Below are positions 10,401-18,260 of a stretch of DNA of 64,000 nt, piece after piece. The position numbers and the translations under genes were made by a program. The notes under the pieces are model-generated. The model saw nothing but the letters and a program-made list of their open reading frames with translations. It was not told the DNA's origin and did not search any database. The stretch is from Pseudomonas sp. R37(2017) (GTDB lineage Bacteria > Pseudomonadota > Gammaproteobacteria > Pseudomonadales > Pseudomonadaceae): contig NZ_NEHO01000022.1 in NCBI RefSeq assembly GCF_002113375.1, positions 22,959 through 86,958 on the forward strand, read 5' to 3'. Within the stretch, counting starts at the first letter, position 1; every line of letters begins with the position of its first letter.

Positions 10401-13400
10401 AGGTGGTCCTGGCGACTGCGGCAAGCGGCGATGTATCGTTCCTCAACGAGTGGCTGCTGACTCCCGTCACTGCTGTTCCCGCCGACACTTCGACCCTGGA
10501 CTGGAACGGCGAGCGCCTGTTCCAGACGGCGAAGTTCGGTACCGAAATGCAGTACCAGCACCTGGTGTTCGAGGAGTTCGCGCGGACCATCCAGCCGATG
10601 GTCGATCCGTTCTTCGCCCCGGGCCAGGTGTACGACACTGCGATCGATCCAAGCATCGTTGCCGAGTTCGCACACACCGTCTATCGCTTCGGACACTCGA
10701 TGTTGCTGGAGCAGGTCGACCGGCTGGATCCGAACTTCGCCTCGAGCGATATCGGGCTGATTCAGGCCTTCCTCAATCCGCTCGAGTTCGCCGGCAGCGG
10801 CGCCACTCCGGAAGAGGCGGCCGGTGCCATCGTGCGCGGCGTGACCCGGCAGGTGGGCAACGAGATCGATGAGTTCGTCACCGAAGCCCTGCGCAACAAC
10901 CTGCTCGGCCTGCCGCTCGATCTGGCCTCCATCAACCTGGCGCGCGGCCGCGATACCGGCATTCCGTCCCTGAACGCGGCGCGGCGGGAGTTCTATTTGC
11001 CCACCGGTGACGCCGAGCTCAAGCCCTACACGAGCTGGGCCGATTTCGTGCAGCACATAAAGCACCCGGAATCGCTGATCAACTTCATCGCCGCCTACGG
11101 CACACACTCGACCATCACCAGCGCCACCACGCTGGCGGACAAGCGTGCCGCGGCTGCGGACCTGGTGCTCGGCGGCGCGACTGCACCGGCCGACCGTGTC
11201 GACTTCCTCAACAGCACGGGTGCCTGGGCCAGCAACGCGGGTGCGGACGGTATTTTGCACACGGCGGACGATGTGACCATCACCGGCCTGGATGCCGTCG
11301 ATTTCTGGGTTGGCGGGCTGGCCGAGGAGAAGATGCCCTTTGGCGGCATGCTCGGCTCGACCTTCAACTTCGTCTTCGAGAACCAGATGGAGAAACTCCA
11401 GGACGGCGACCGCTTCTACTATCTGGAGCGCACCGCCTCGATGGACTTTGGCGCCGAGCTTGAGAACAACACGTTCGCCTCGCTGGTGATGGCCAATACC
11501 AACGCAACCCACCTTTCGGGCAGGGTTTTCCTGACCCCGGCCTACACCCTGGAGGTCAATCAGGCGCAGCAGTACAACCCGAGCGTGATTGCCGGTCCCG
11601 ACGGCGTTGTCGGCACCGCCGACGATCTGCCGGCCAATGCCGATCCATTCGGTCCGTCGAACCATCCAATTGGCTCGCCGCGCAGTGACTTCCTCACGCC
11701 GCTGGTGATCCGCGACAACCCCGCCACAACGGGCCCGGATACCAACTACCTGCACTACACCGGCGCGGACACGGTCGTGCTGGGCGGCACGGCCGGCAAC
11801 GACATCCTCATTGCCGGTGACTCGGACGACGACACGGTCTATGGCGATGCCGGTAACGATCGGATCGATGGCGGCTACGGCAACGACCAACTCTTTGGCG
11901 GTACCGGGGACGACATCATCACCGACGTGGGCGGCGACGACGTCATCCACGGCGAGGACGGCAACGACGTCATCCAGGGCGGCAACGGCCTCAACCTGAT
12001 CCTTGGCCAGGCTGGCCAGGACTTCATCATCACCGGCGAGGACTCGGCCGACAGCAGCGGTGGGCTGGGCAACGACTTCATCCTCGGCAGCAAGGCGAAC
12101 GAGTTCGCCCGCGGTGGTGAGGGCGACGACTGGATCCAGGGCGGATCCGCCGATGGTGTTGCCGGCGACAACTTCGACGCGTTCGGCAATGACCCGATCA
12201 ACGGCAACGATGTCTTCATGGGCGATGGCGGACCGGACAACTTCGACGGGGAGGGCGGCGATGACATCATGATCGGCAGCCCCAGCGAAGCGGACCGTTT
12301 CATCGGGTTCTCCGGGTACGACTGGGCGACCTACAAGGACGATCCTGCCGGAATCACCATGGGCCTCAACTCCAGGCTGCGCTTCTTCGACCAGCCAGCG
12401 GTACCGGGCTCCAACGCGTCGATCCTGGCCCGGCTGGACCTGGTGGAAGGGTTGTCGGGATCGTCCCACGCCGATTTCCTCAGCGGCGATGACTCCACTG
12501 CCGACTTGCTCGCCGTTGCTGGCGCCAAGGGCAGCGTGCTCACCAACTTCGGCCTCATCAGCGGCCTGCGGGAACTGGTCGGTAGCGCCGGCAACGGCGT
12601 GGACGGCATCGCCGGCACAGCCGACGACAAGTTCGACGGGGGCAACATCATCCTCGGTGGCGCCGGCAGCGATGTCATCGAAGGCCGTGGCGGCAACGAC
12701 ATCATCGATGGCGACAAGTGGCTCAACGTGCGCATCAGCGTGCGGCAGAACATCGATGGCACCGGGCCGGAAATCGCCACCTTCGACAGCATGACACCCC
12801 TGGTCCCGCTCATGATGAACGGCACCTATAACCCCGGCCAGCTCCAGATCGTGCGCGAAATCCTGACGGCGACCGGTCCCGACTTCGACACGGCGTTGTT
12901 TTCCGGCAATCGTGTGGACTACACCGTGGTCGATAACCTCAACGGCACCTTTACGGTGACCGACAGTGTCGCTGGCAGGGACGGCACCGACACCCTCAGC
13001 CATATCGAGCGGTTGCAGTTCGCCGATCAGGCGATGGTGCTCGGCGGTTTGAACTCGGCGCCAGTCGGTTCGTTGCGCATCGACGATCCAACGCCCGCCG
13101 TCGGCCAGACGCTGACGGTATCGGCGGCAGACATCACCGATGCCGACAACACGGCGACCGGCGGCGCGATCACCAGCCCCATCAGTTACTTCTGGCAATT
13201 CGAAGCGCGCCCCGGCTCGGGTGTCTTCGAAGACATCACCTTCTTTGCCGCCGGCGAGGTTGCGCGTGCAGAGGGCACGACTGTCACAGTGGGCTCGGAA
13301 CTCAGGGTCGCACCACCGGCAACCCTCATTGGCGCCGTGCCGGCTATTCCGCAACTCGTCGTGGCAGCCGGACTGGCCCTGCGCGTCAGGGCAGTCTACA

Positions 13401-15433
13401 AGGATGCCAATGGCGTGCTGGAAGAGGTGTTCTCGGCGCCGACCGCACCGATCACGGCGGCCGGTACCGGTACCATCAATATCCTGCCGGTTGGCACGGT
13501 GCTGATCAGCGACACGACCCCGGCGAAAGACGCGATCCTGACCGCCACGGATGCGTTCACCGACGCCAACGGGACCACGACCTCGGTGATTGCCCACCAG
13601 TGGCAAATGGGCAGCGGTGCGATCTTCACCGATATCGTTGGCGCGACAGGCACGACCTTCACACCCGGCCAGGCGCAGGTCGGTCAGCAACTGCGTGTCG
13701 TCGCGACTTACACCGATGACTTGGGCACGCTCGAGCGAGTCACCTCTGCCGCAACGTTCGTGGTCAGTGATGTGTTTGTCGGTACCGCCGGTGTCGATGT
13801 ATGGACCGGCACGGCAGGCGACGACGTGGCCAGCGGAGGTGCTGGCAATGACATCCTCAACGGCTTGGGCGGCAACGACATCCTCAATGGCGATGCGGGC
13901 AACGACCTCCTCATTGGCGGTACGGGGAATGACCAGATGGCCGGCGGAACCGGCAACGATACCTACCGCGTCGATTCAGTCGGGGACGTGGTGGTCGAGG
14001 CGCCGGGCGAGGGGCAGGACTCCGTTCAGACCACGCTGGGCAGTTACACGCTGGGCGCCAATGTCGAACATCTGCTTTACCTCGGGACCGGCGACTTTGT
14101 CGGCAACGGCAACGCGTTGAACAACGTCATGACCGGTGGAGTGGGGAATGACACGCTCAACGGCGGTGCCGGCAACGACACATTGCTCGGTGGCGCCGGC
14201 AACGACGTGCTCATTGGCGGTGCGGGCAATGACCGGATGACCGGCGGAGTCGGCAACGATACCTTCCTCGTCGATTCGAACGGAGACCAGGTGGTCGAGG
14301 CGGCAGGTGAGGGTTCCGATTCCGTACAGACCACGCTGACCAGCTACACGCTGGGCGCCAATGTCGAGCATCTGCTCTACCTCGGCGCCGGCAACTTCAC
14401 CGGCAACGGCAACGCGCTGAACAACGTCATCACCGGCGGGGTGGGCAATGACAGCCTCAACGGCGGTGACGGCAACGACACATTGATGGGCGGTGCCGGC
14501 AATGACGTCCTCACTGGCGGCACGGGTAATGACGCAATGGTCGGCGGAGCCGGCAACGATACCTTCCGCGTCGATTCAGTCGGGGACCTGGTGGTCGAGA
14601 CGGCGGGCGAGGGTGCCGACTCCGTACAAACGACGCTCAACAGCTACACACTGGGCGCCAATGTCGAACATCTGCTCTACCTCGGAGCCGGAAACTTCAC
14701 TGGCACCGGCAACGCGTCGAACAACGTCATGACCGGTGGGGTGGGTGATGACACCCTCAACGGTGGTGACGGCAACGACACATTGCTGGGTGGTCGCGGC
14801 AACGACGTCCTCAATGGCGATGCGGGGGCCGACCGGTTGGAAGGCGGAGCCGGCAATGACACCTACCGCGTCGATTCAGCCGCGGACGGAGTCATCGAGT
14901 TGGCGGGTAACGGTGAGGACTCGATACAGACGTCGCTGTCCAGCTACACACTGGGCGCCAACACCGAGCATCTGCTCTTCACCGGGGTCGGCAACTTCGT
15001 CGGTACCGGCAACGCGTCGAACAACGTCATGACCGGTGGGGTGGGGGATGACATCTTCAACGGCGCGGGCGGCAACGACACATTGCTCGGTGGCGCCGGC
15101 AACGACATCCTCGATGGCGGTGCGGGTAACGACAGTGTTGCTGGCGGTGCCGGCAACGACACGATGAATGCCGCCAGTGGCAACGATATCTTTGTGTTCG
15201 CTGCGGCCTTCGGTAACGACCGGATCCTCGGCTTCGATACCGATGCGGCGGGAGGTCAGGATCTGCTCAACATCGCCGGGCTGAACATCACGGCAGCGAC
15301 CTTTGGCAGCAGTGTCAGCGTCGTCGATCTCGGGGCGGATACGTTGCTCAACTTCGGCGCGGACTCCATCACCCTGGTCGGTGTGGCCGATCCAACAACT
15401 GTCACGGCCTCGGACTTCATTCTGGCCTCGTAA
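4487..15433 (+). CDS. mopA: Giant secreted animal-heme peroxidase with RTX repeats (MopA-like)
   Basis: About 3648 residues, using the ATG at 4487 with GAGGAA 6 nt upstream. Two tandem units each contain an animal-heme-peroxidase domain: distal His in GQFFDHG (about residues 180 and 1686), a catalytic-region match RVNENIGLTTVHSIF, the proximal His in FRFGHSML or YRFGHSML (about 558 and 2067), and LARGRD. Each unit continues with RTX GGxGxDxxx repeats and an Ig-like segment. A third Ig-like segment and a long C-terminal RTX array follow. There is no N-terminal signal peptide, and an RTX C-terminus implies type I secretion; no transporter genes are adjacent. The architecture matches the Mn(II)-oxidising peroxidases of Aurantimonas and Roseobacter and MopA of P. 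putida GB-1, as I recall them. Manganese oxidation here is inferred from family, not shown. A strong terminator follows. Confidence 0.85.
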   Translation: MASFIKSDLEFILEQIFIAERHAAGESLADMLPNVEVPFGLRTITGIDNNLANPQFGAADNFFPRMTTPVFNTAQVQPVGFFGPTDPGGTTPTSYLQTSGAVFDSQPRTISNLIVDQTANNPAAVAAAAANPDSQTVTSPGLDGLFGTADDVSVFQIPNITPDAGLTVPFNQWMTFFGQFFDHGLDLVTKGGSGTVFIPLQPDDPLFVPGSPTNFMVLTRATNLPGPDGILGTADDIHEQSNTTSPFVDQNQTYSSHPSHQVFLRAYELNAAGDPVATGKLITNRDLGVDGHFGTADDVEIGGMATWAVVKAQARDLLGINLTDADVFDVPLLATDAYGNFIKGPNGLPQVVMKGADGIAGTADDVLVEGNRAAPISLTNAVRTGHQFLIDIAHSADPTGGLTADTDTVIGGPQAPGTYDNELLDKHYIAGDGRVNENIGLTTVHSIFHSEHNRLVEQTKETVLASADLDFLNKWLMPDAQLTALPVTPAEIAALHWNGERLFQAAKFGTEMQYQHLVFEEFARTIQPQVDVFLAPMGNDTTINSAIVAEFAHTVFRFGHSMLLETVDRFDPNFNVVGDGNPVDPGNQQTGLIAAFLNPLAFAASGPTPQEAAGAIVRGVTRQVGNEIDEFVTDALRNNLVGLPLDLPALNLARGRDAGIPSLNAARREFYHMTGDSQLTPYTSWADFVQHMKHPESLINFIAAYGTHSTITAATTLADKRAAAADLVLGGATAPADRLDFLNSTGAWASTAGADGILHTADDVTTTGLDAIDFWIGGLAEEKMPFGGLLGSSFNFVFETQLENLQNGDRFYYLARTAGLNFGTELENNSFANLVMLNSNATHLPANIFQTPAFILEVDPLHQFNQSVVAGPDGIVGTLDDLPANADPFGPSDHPIGSPRNDPFTPLVIRDNPDTVGPDTNYLHYTGGDTVVLGGTAGNDILIAGDSDDDTVYGDGGNDRLDGGYGNDNLFGGAGDDIITDIGGDDVIHGDDGNDVIQAGNSTLAGNNLVLGGAGKDFIITTEDITMTFGGAGDDFILGAKVNLAPTGNEGDDWIEGGTQDGAPGDNMSPTLTDDVPGNDIFIGTGGFDEMIGEGGDDMFVASDAQDKMDGMSGFDWTTYKNDKYGVTVDMVVPFFSPYHPVADAAGNIVGAFAQSADAVYDRFAEVEGLSGSAFGDFLRGDEQNAAIIANITARGSILTNFDLVSGLRDFVGSAGFGADGIGGTADDQFGAGNIILGGDGSDIIEGRGGSDLIDGDKWLNVRISVHQNLDGTGPEIASFDSMTPLIPLMLNGTFNPGQLVAVREILPGVGGFDTANFLGPLANYTVTVNDNGTPADFSDDIVTVTDNVGKEETDRLTHIERLQFSDQSMVLVPGLNAEPVGALAVDNTTPTVGQVLTVSAAGLTDGDNAGGAIHNSISYVWQFEATPGSGVFEDIILGPGRIGIGFTRADTPTLKVTSDLAGLAVRVKGIYVDDHGVTEQVFSAPTTLIAAAPPAPVAAPSLIDPQTTAPSNGVRYTQSDLAFILDQIKIAEHHAAGENLNSLLDNIRMPFGLRTVEGTENNLLHPEFGAADNPFPRLTTPDFRPAEAGTSYTQTSGLVIDSQPRTISNLIVDQTANNPAAVAATFDPGLDGVLGTADDVLKVGAQVVTGTRTDGTTFQTFFDPNVSPDAGLTAPFNQWMTFFGQFFDHGLDLVTKGGSGTVFIPLQPDDPLFVPGSPTNFMVLTRATNLPGPDGILGTADDIHENTNTTSPFVDQNQTYSSHPSHQVFLRAYELNAAGDPVATGKLITNRDLGADGHFGTADDVEIGGMATWKVVKAQANDLLGINLTDADFDNVPLLATDAYGNFIKGPNGFPQVVMLGADGIAGTADDVLVEGNPAAPISLVNAARTGHAFLNDIAHTAVPVDDNGVALLPDADTVTGGTPAPGFYDNELLDAHYIAGDGRVNENIGLTTVHSIFHHEHNRLVDHTKEVVLATAASGDVSFLNEWLLTPVTAVPADTSTLDWNGERLFQTAKFGTEMQYQHLVFEEFARTIQPMVDPFFAPGQVYDTAIDPSIVAEFAHTVYRFGHSMLLEQVDRLDPNFASSDIGLIQAFLNPLEFAGSGATPEEAAGAIVRGVTRQVGNEIDEFVTEALRNNLLGLPLDLASINLARGRDTGIPSLNAARREFYLPTGDAELKPYTSWADFVQHIKHPESLINFIAAYGTHSTITSATTLADKRAAAADLVLGGATAPADRVDFLNSTGAWASNAGADGILHTADDVTITGLDAVDFWVGGLAEEKMPFGGMLGSTFNFVFENQMEKLQDGDRFYYLERTASMDFGAELENNTFASLVMANTNATHLSGRVFLTPAYTLEVNQAQQYNPSVIAGPDGVVGTADDLPANADPFGPSNHPIGSPRSDFLTPLVIRDNPATTGPDTNYLHYTGADTVVLGGTAGNDILIAGDSDDDTVYGDAGNDRIDGGYGNDQLFGGTGDDIITDVGGDDVIHGEDGNDVIQGGNGLNLILGQAGQDFIITGEDSADSSGGLGNDFILGSKANEFARGGEGDDWIQGGSADGVAGDNFDAFGNDPINGNDVFMGDGGPDNFDGEGGDDIMIGSPSEADRFIGFSGYDWATYKDDPAGITMGLNSRLRFFDQPAVPGSNASILARLDLVEGLSGSSHADFLSGDDSTADLLAVAGAKGSVLTNFGLISGLRELVGSAGNGVDGIAGTADDKFDGGNIILGGAGSDVIEGRGGNDIIDGDKWLNVRISVRQNIDGTGPEIATFDSMTPLVPLMMNGTYNPGQLQIVREILTATGPDFDTALFSGNRVDYTVVDNLNGTFTVTDSVAGRDGTDTLSHIERLQFADQAMVLGGLNSAPVGSLRIDDPTPAVGQTLTVSAADITDADNTATGGAITSPISYFWQFEARPGSGVFEDITFFAAGEVARAEGTTVTVGSELRVAPPATLIGAVPAIPQLVVAAGLALRVRAVYKDANGVLEEVFSAPTAPITAAGTGTINILPVGTVLISDTTPAKDAILTATDAFTDANGTTTSVIAHQWQMGSGAIFTDIVGATGTTFTPGQAQVGQQLRVVATYTDDLGTLERVTSAATFVVSDVFVGTAGVDVWTGTAGDDVASGGAGNDILNGLGGNDILNGDAGNDLLIGGTGNDQMAGGTGNDTYRVDSVGDVVVEAPGEGQDSVQTTLGSYTLGANVEHLLYLGTGDFVGNGNALNNVMTGGVGNDTLNGGAGNDTLLGGAGNDVLIGGAGNDRMTGGVGNDTFLVDSNGDQVVEAAGEGSDSVQTTLTSYTLGANVEHLLYLGAGNFTGNGNALNNVITGGVGNDSLNGGDGNDTLMGGAGNDVLTGGTGNDAMVGGAGNDTFRVDSVGDLVVETAGEGADSVQTTLNSYTLGANVEHLLYLGAGNFTGTGNASNNVMTGGVGDDTLNGGDGNDTLLGGRGNDVLNGDAGADRLEGGAGNDTYRVDSAADGVIELAGNGEDSIQTSLSSYTLGANTEHLLFTGVGNFVGTGNASNNVMTGGVGDDIFNGAGGNDTLLGGAGNDILDGGAGNDSVAGGAGNDTMNAASGNDIFVFAAAFGNDRILGFDTDAAGGQDLLNIAGLNITAATFGSSVSVVDLGADTLLNFGADSITLVGVADPTTVTASDFILAS
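13951..15150 (+). repeat. 300-bp tandem repeat encoding 100-residue RTX modules
   Basis: The phrase encoding GNDT(Y/F)xVDS recurs at 13951, 14251, 14551 and 14851, an exact 300-bp period over four units. Each unit encodes a VDS(x)GDxVVE strand segment, the phrase SYTLGANVEHLL, a G(T/A)GNFxGxGNAxNNV segment and several GGxGNDxLxGG calcium-binding nonapeptides. The period keeps frame and structure, so it looks like recent in-frame duplication. Confidence 0.9.
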
Positions 15434-15463
15434 GGTCCTGGCAAGTCCTGTCGCAGAACGGAG

Positions 15464-15497
15464 GGGAGGGCAATGGATGCCCTCCCTTTTCTTGTTT
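15464..15497 (+). terminator. Rho-independent terminator of the peroxidase gene
   Basis: A 9-bp perfect stem, GGGAGGGCA with TGCCCTCCC around a 5-nt loop, is followed by TTTTCTTGTTT. It starts 30 nt after the peroxidase stop codon. Confidence 0.9.
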
Positions 15498-15650
15498 CTC
15501 AAATATAAATCCTGCTAATACTTCGAATAATAAATAGAAAATTGACTAATCATTGTCCCGAAACGAAAAATCATCCCCAGACCGTCGCCATGCCAGCGCT
15601 GAACGGGTGGAACTGGCCAAGGCCTGAGCTGAATTTTCCGGGAGAAACTC

Positions 15651-16880
15651 ATGTTGAAGATTAATGGCGATCGCCTCTGGGCGAGTCTGATGGCAATGGC
15701 CGAAATCGGTGCCACCGCCCGTGGCGGCAGCTGCCGCCTGGCCCTGAGCGACGAGGACAAGGCCGGTCGCGAACTGTTTGCCCACTGGTGCCGCGAAGCC
15801 GGCATGACCCTGAGCGTGGATGCCATCGGCAACCTGTTCGCCCGCCGCGCCGGTACTGATCCCGACGCTGCACCGGTGATGATGGGCAGCCACCTCGACA
15901 CCCAACCCGAAGGCGGACGCTTCGATGGCGTGTACGGCGTGCTCGCCGGCCTGGAAGTGGTGCGTTGCCTGAACGATCTGGGCATCCAGACCCGCAAGCC
16001 GCTGGAAGTGGCGGTGTGGACCAATGAAGAAGGCGCACGCTTCACCCCGGCGATGTTCGGTTCGGCAGTGTTCACCGGCATCATGGCGCTGGACACCGCG
16101 CTGGCGGTGCGCGACATCGATGGCATCAGCGTTGCCGAGGCGCTGCAACGTACCGGTTATGCCGGCGGGCGCCCGCTGGGTGGCGCGGTGGATGCGTACT
16201 TTGAAGCCCACATCGAACAGGGGCCGATCCTCGAGGACAACGCCAAGAGCATTGGCGTGGTCAGTGGCGGCCAGGCGATTCGCTGGCTCGACGTACGGGT
16301 CGAAGGCATGGCGGCCCACGCCGGCACCACGCCGATGCCGCTGCGCAAGGATGCCTTGTACGGCGTGGCGCAGATGATCCAGGCCATCGAAAGCCTGGCG
16401 GCGGACTTCGCCCCCGAAGGCCTGACCACGGTCGGTGAGCTGAGCATCAACAAGTCGTCGCGCAACACCATTCCGGGCCTCGTCAACTTCACGGTCGACT
16501 TGCGTCATCACCGCGATGCAACCATCGAGGCTATGGAACGGCAGGTCCGTGCGCGGCTTCAGGCAATCGCCGACGATCGCGGATTGAAACTGGCAATCAC
16601 CCCACACTGGATCAGTCCGGCGACGCCATTCGACGCTGACTGCGTGGCGGCGGTGCAACAGGCCGTGAATGCGTTGGGCTACGCCCAGCAATCGATCGTC
16701 AGCGGTGCCGGGCATGACGCGATCCACCTGGCGCGGTACTGCCCGACGGCCATGGTATTCATCCCTTGCGTCGCAGGCTTGAGCCACAACGAAGCCGAAG
16801 ATGTACTGCCCGAGGATGTTCGACAGGGCGCCGATGTGTTGCTCAACGCAGTTCTGTCGCGCGCCGAAAAAGTCAACTGA
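15651..16880 (+). CDS. M20-family amidohydrolase (allantoate / N-carbamoyl-L-amino-acid hydrolase type)
   Basis: A 409-residue cytoplasmic metallohydrolase of the hydantoinase/carbamoylase group, which cleaves N-carbamoyl amino acids, ureidoglycolate-type compounds or allantoate. Visible metal and active-site motifs are GSHLDTQPEGGRFDG (about residue 80), NEEGARF (about 125), AHIEQGP (about 187), AAHAGTTPM, SGAGHDA and the C-terminal GLSHNEAE. The length is usual for the family. A GGGAGA ribosome site lies 6 nt before the ATG. No purine or hydantoin genes are adjacent, so the true substrate is open. The downstream deacetylase-family gene, about 125 nt away across a REPIN, may also act on small amides, but the pairing is weak evidence. 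Confidence 0.85.
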   Translation: MLKINGDRLWASLMAMAEIGATARGGSCRLALSDEDKAGRELFAHWCREAGMTLSVDAIGNLFARRAGTDPDAAPVMMGSHLDTQPEGGRFDGVYGVLAGLEVVRCLNDLGIQTRKPLEVAVWTNEEGARFTPAMFGSAVFTGIMALDTALAVRDIDGISVAEALQRTGYAGGRPLGGAVDAYFEAHIEQGPILEDNAKSIGVVSGGQAIRWLDVRVEGMAAHAGTTPMPLRKDALYGVAQMIQAIESLAADFAPEGLTTVGELSINKSSRNTIPGLVNFTVDLRHHRDATIEAMERQVRARLQAIADDRGLKLAITPHWISPATPFDADCVAAVQQAVNALGYAQQSIVSGAGHDAIHLARYCPTAMVFIPCVAGLSHNEAEDVLPEDVRQGADVLLNAVLSRAEKVN

Positions 16881-16890
16881 ACCCAGGCCC

Positions 16891-16994
16891 CCTGTAGGAG
16901 CGAGCATGCTCGCGATGGCGGCACAGGCACCGCAGGGGGTCAGACCGCCAGTGTCATCGTTGGCGACCATCGCGAGCGTGCTCGCTCCTACAGG
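16891..16994. repeat. REPIN (two inverted REPs)
   Basis: Inverted copies of the TGTAGGAGCGAGCATGCTCGCGA family separated by about 55 nt. It fills the gap between the amidohydrolase and the deacetylase genes. Confidence 0.85.
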
Positions 16995-17004
16995 TATTCA
17001 TTCC

Positions 17005-18030
17005 ATGCGCAGTTTTTTCCACCCCGAACAATTGCTCCACCACCCACGCAGTTACTACTCCCGTGGCCAGATGCGCACGCCGCAGGAAGTGCCGGAGCGT
17101 GCGCAGCGCCTGGTGCAGGCGTCTCATGCGTTGGGTTTTACCGTTGAACAACCGGCCGATGCCGGTCTCGCTCCGCTGCTGGCTGTGCACGGCGCCCCGT
17201 ACCTGGCGTTCCTGCAGGAAGCCCATCAGCGCTGGAAGGAAATTCCCGAGGACTGGGGGGACGAGGTGATGTCGAACATCTTCGTGCGCGAACCCAATGC
17301 CCTGCGCGGGATTCTTGCGCAAGCCGCGCGCTATCTGGCCGATGGCAGTTGTCCGGTGGGCGAGCAGACCTGGCGTTCGGCCTACTGGTCGGCGCAAAGC
17401 GCCATCGCCGGTGCCCGGGCGTTGCTCGATGGCGAGCCGGCAGCCTATGCCTTGTGCCGTCCACCGGGTCACCACGCCCGGGCCGAAGCGGCGGGCGGTT
17501 TCTGTTATGTGAACAACGCGGCGGTGGCGGCGCAGGTATTGCGTGCCGGTTTTTCGCGGGTGGCGGTGCTGGATACCGATATGCACCACGGGCAAGGGAT
17601 TCAGGAGATTTTCTACGACCGCGATGACGTGCTCTACGTTTCGGTGCACGGCGACCCGACCAACTTCTATCCGGGGGTCGCAGGTTTTGCCGAAGAGCGC
17701 GGTACCGGGTCAGGCGAGGGTTTCAACCTGAACTTGCCGATGGCTCATGGCGCCAGCGAGGCCGACTTCCTCGAACAATTGGAGGTTGCGCTCAAGGCGG
17801 TGACGGACTTTGGCGCCGAGGTGCTGGTGCTGTCCCTGGGCTTCGATATTTTCGAGCTGGACCCGCAAAGCAAAGTGGCGGTGACCCGCGAAGGTTTTGC
17901 CGTGCTTGGCCAGCGGATTCGCAGCCTCGGGCTGCCGTGCCTGATCGTGCAGGAGGGCGGCTATCACCTGGAGAGTCTGGAGGATAATGCCAAGGCGTTT
18001 TTTGTCAGCCCTGAGGTGTGGCAGCTCTGA
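17005..18030 (+). CDS. Histone-deacetylase-family acetylpolyamine amidohydrolase
   Basis: A 341-residue zinc hydrolase of the HDAC fold. Motifs: RPPGHHA (about residue 153), GFCYVNNAAVAA, the zinc ligands in DTDMHHGQG (about 191-199), SVHGDPTNFYPG, LSLGFDIFELDP (an Asp zinc ligand) and QEGGYH. The length and the PTNFYPG loop resemble bacterial acetylpolyamine amidohydrolases (AphA/AphB of P. aeruginosa), which deacetylate acetylputrescine or acetylcadaverine. I start at ATG 17005 because the upstream in-frame extension runs through the REPIN; no good Shine-Dalgarno precedes it. A role in amine catabolism would fit the amine dehydrogenase cluster just downstream, but that link is inference. 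Confidence 0.85.
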   Translation: MRSFFHPEQLLHHPRSYYSRGQMRTPQEVPERAQRLVQASHALGFTVEQPADAGLAPLLAVHGAPYLAFLQEAHQRWKEIPEDWGDEVMSNIFVREPNALRGILAQAARYLADGSCPVGEQTWRSAYWSAQSAIAGARALLDGEPAAYALCRPPGHHARAEAAGGFCYVNNAAVAAQVLRAGFSRVAVLDTDMHHGQGIQEIFYDRDDVLYVSVHGDPTNFYPGVAGFAEERGTGSGEGFNLNLPMAHGASEADFLEQLEVALKAVTDFGAEVLVLSLGFDIFELDPQSKVAVTREGFAVLGQRIRSLGLPCLIVQEGGYHLESLEDNAKAFFVSPEVWQL

Positions 18031-18053
18031 TTTATCGGCGTCTGTGACGACGC

Positions 18054-18131
18054 CTTCGCGAGCAGGCTCGCTCCCACAGTCGAAGATTGGCGGGCGACGC
18101 TGAACCTGTGGGAGCGAGCCTGCTCGCGAAG
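18054..18131. repeat. REPIN, TGTGGGAGCGAGCCTGCTCGCGAA family
   Basis: Two perfect 26-bp inverted arms (18054-18079 and 18106-18131) with a 26-nt loop. The remainder of the gap to 18260 shows no gene. Confidence 0.9.
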
Positions 18132-18260
18132 AACGCTGATACGGTCCACCTGACGGAACACAAGCGCCCTACGGCACTTGCCATAGCCCTGACGTTAACG
18201 TAAAGATTGCGGCAGGGCGCCGACGTATGACGGCGCAGGGCGGATGACCCGGAGCGCTTG

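Noticed and set aside
8951..13690. A 1579-codon open frame on the minus strand across the peroxidase gene
   Set aside because: It mirrors the highly biased coding strand of the duplicated peroxidase/RTX region. The translated sequence is a low-complexity Val/Gly/Asp/Arg mix without any domain, and no ribosome site precedes it.
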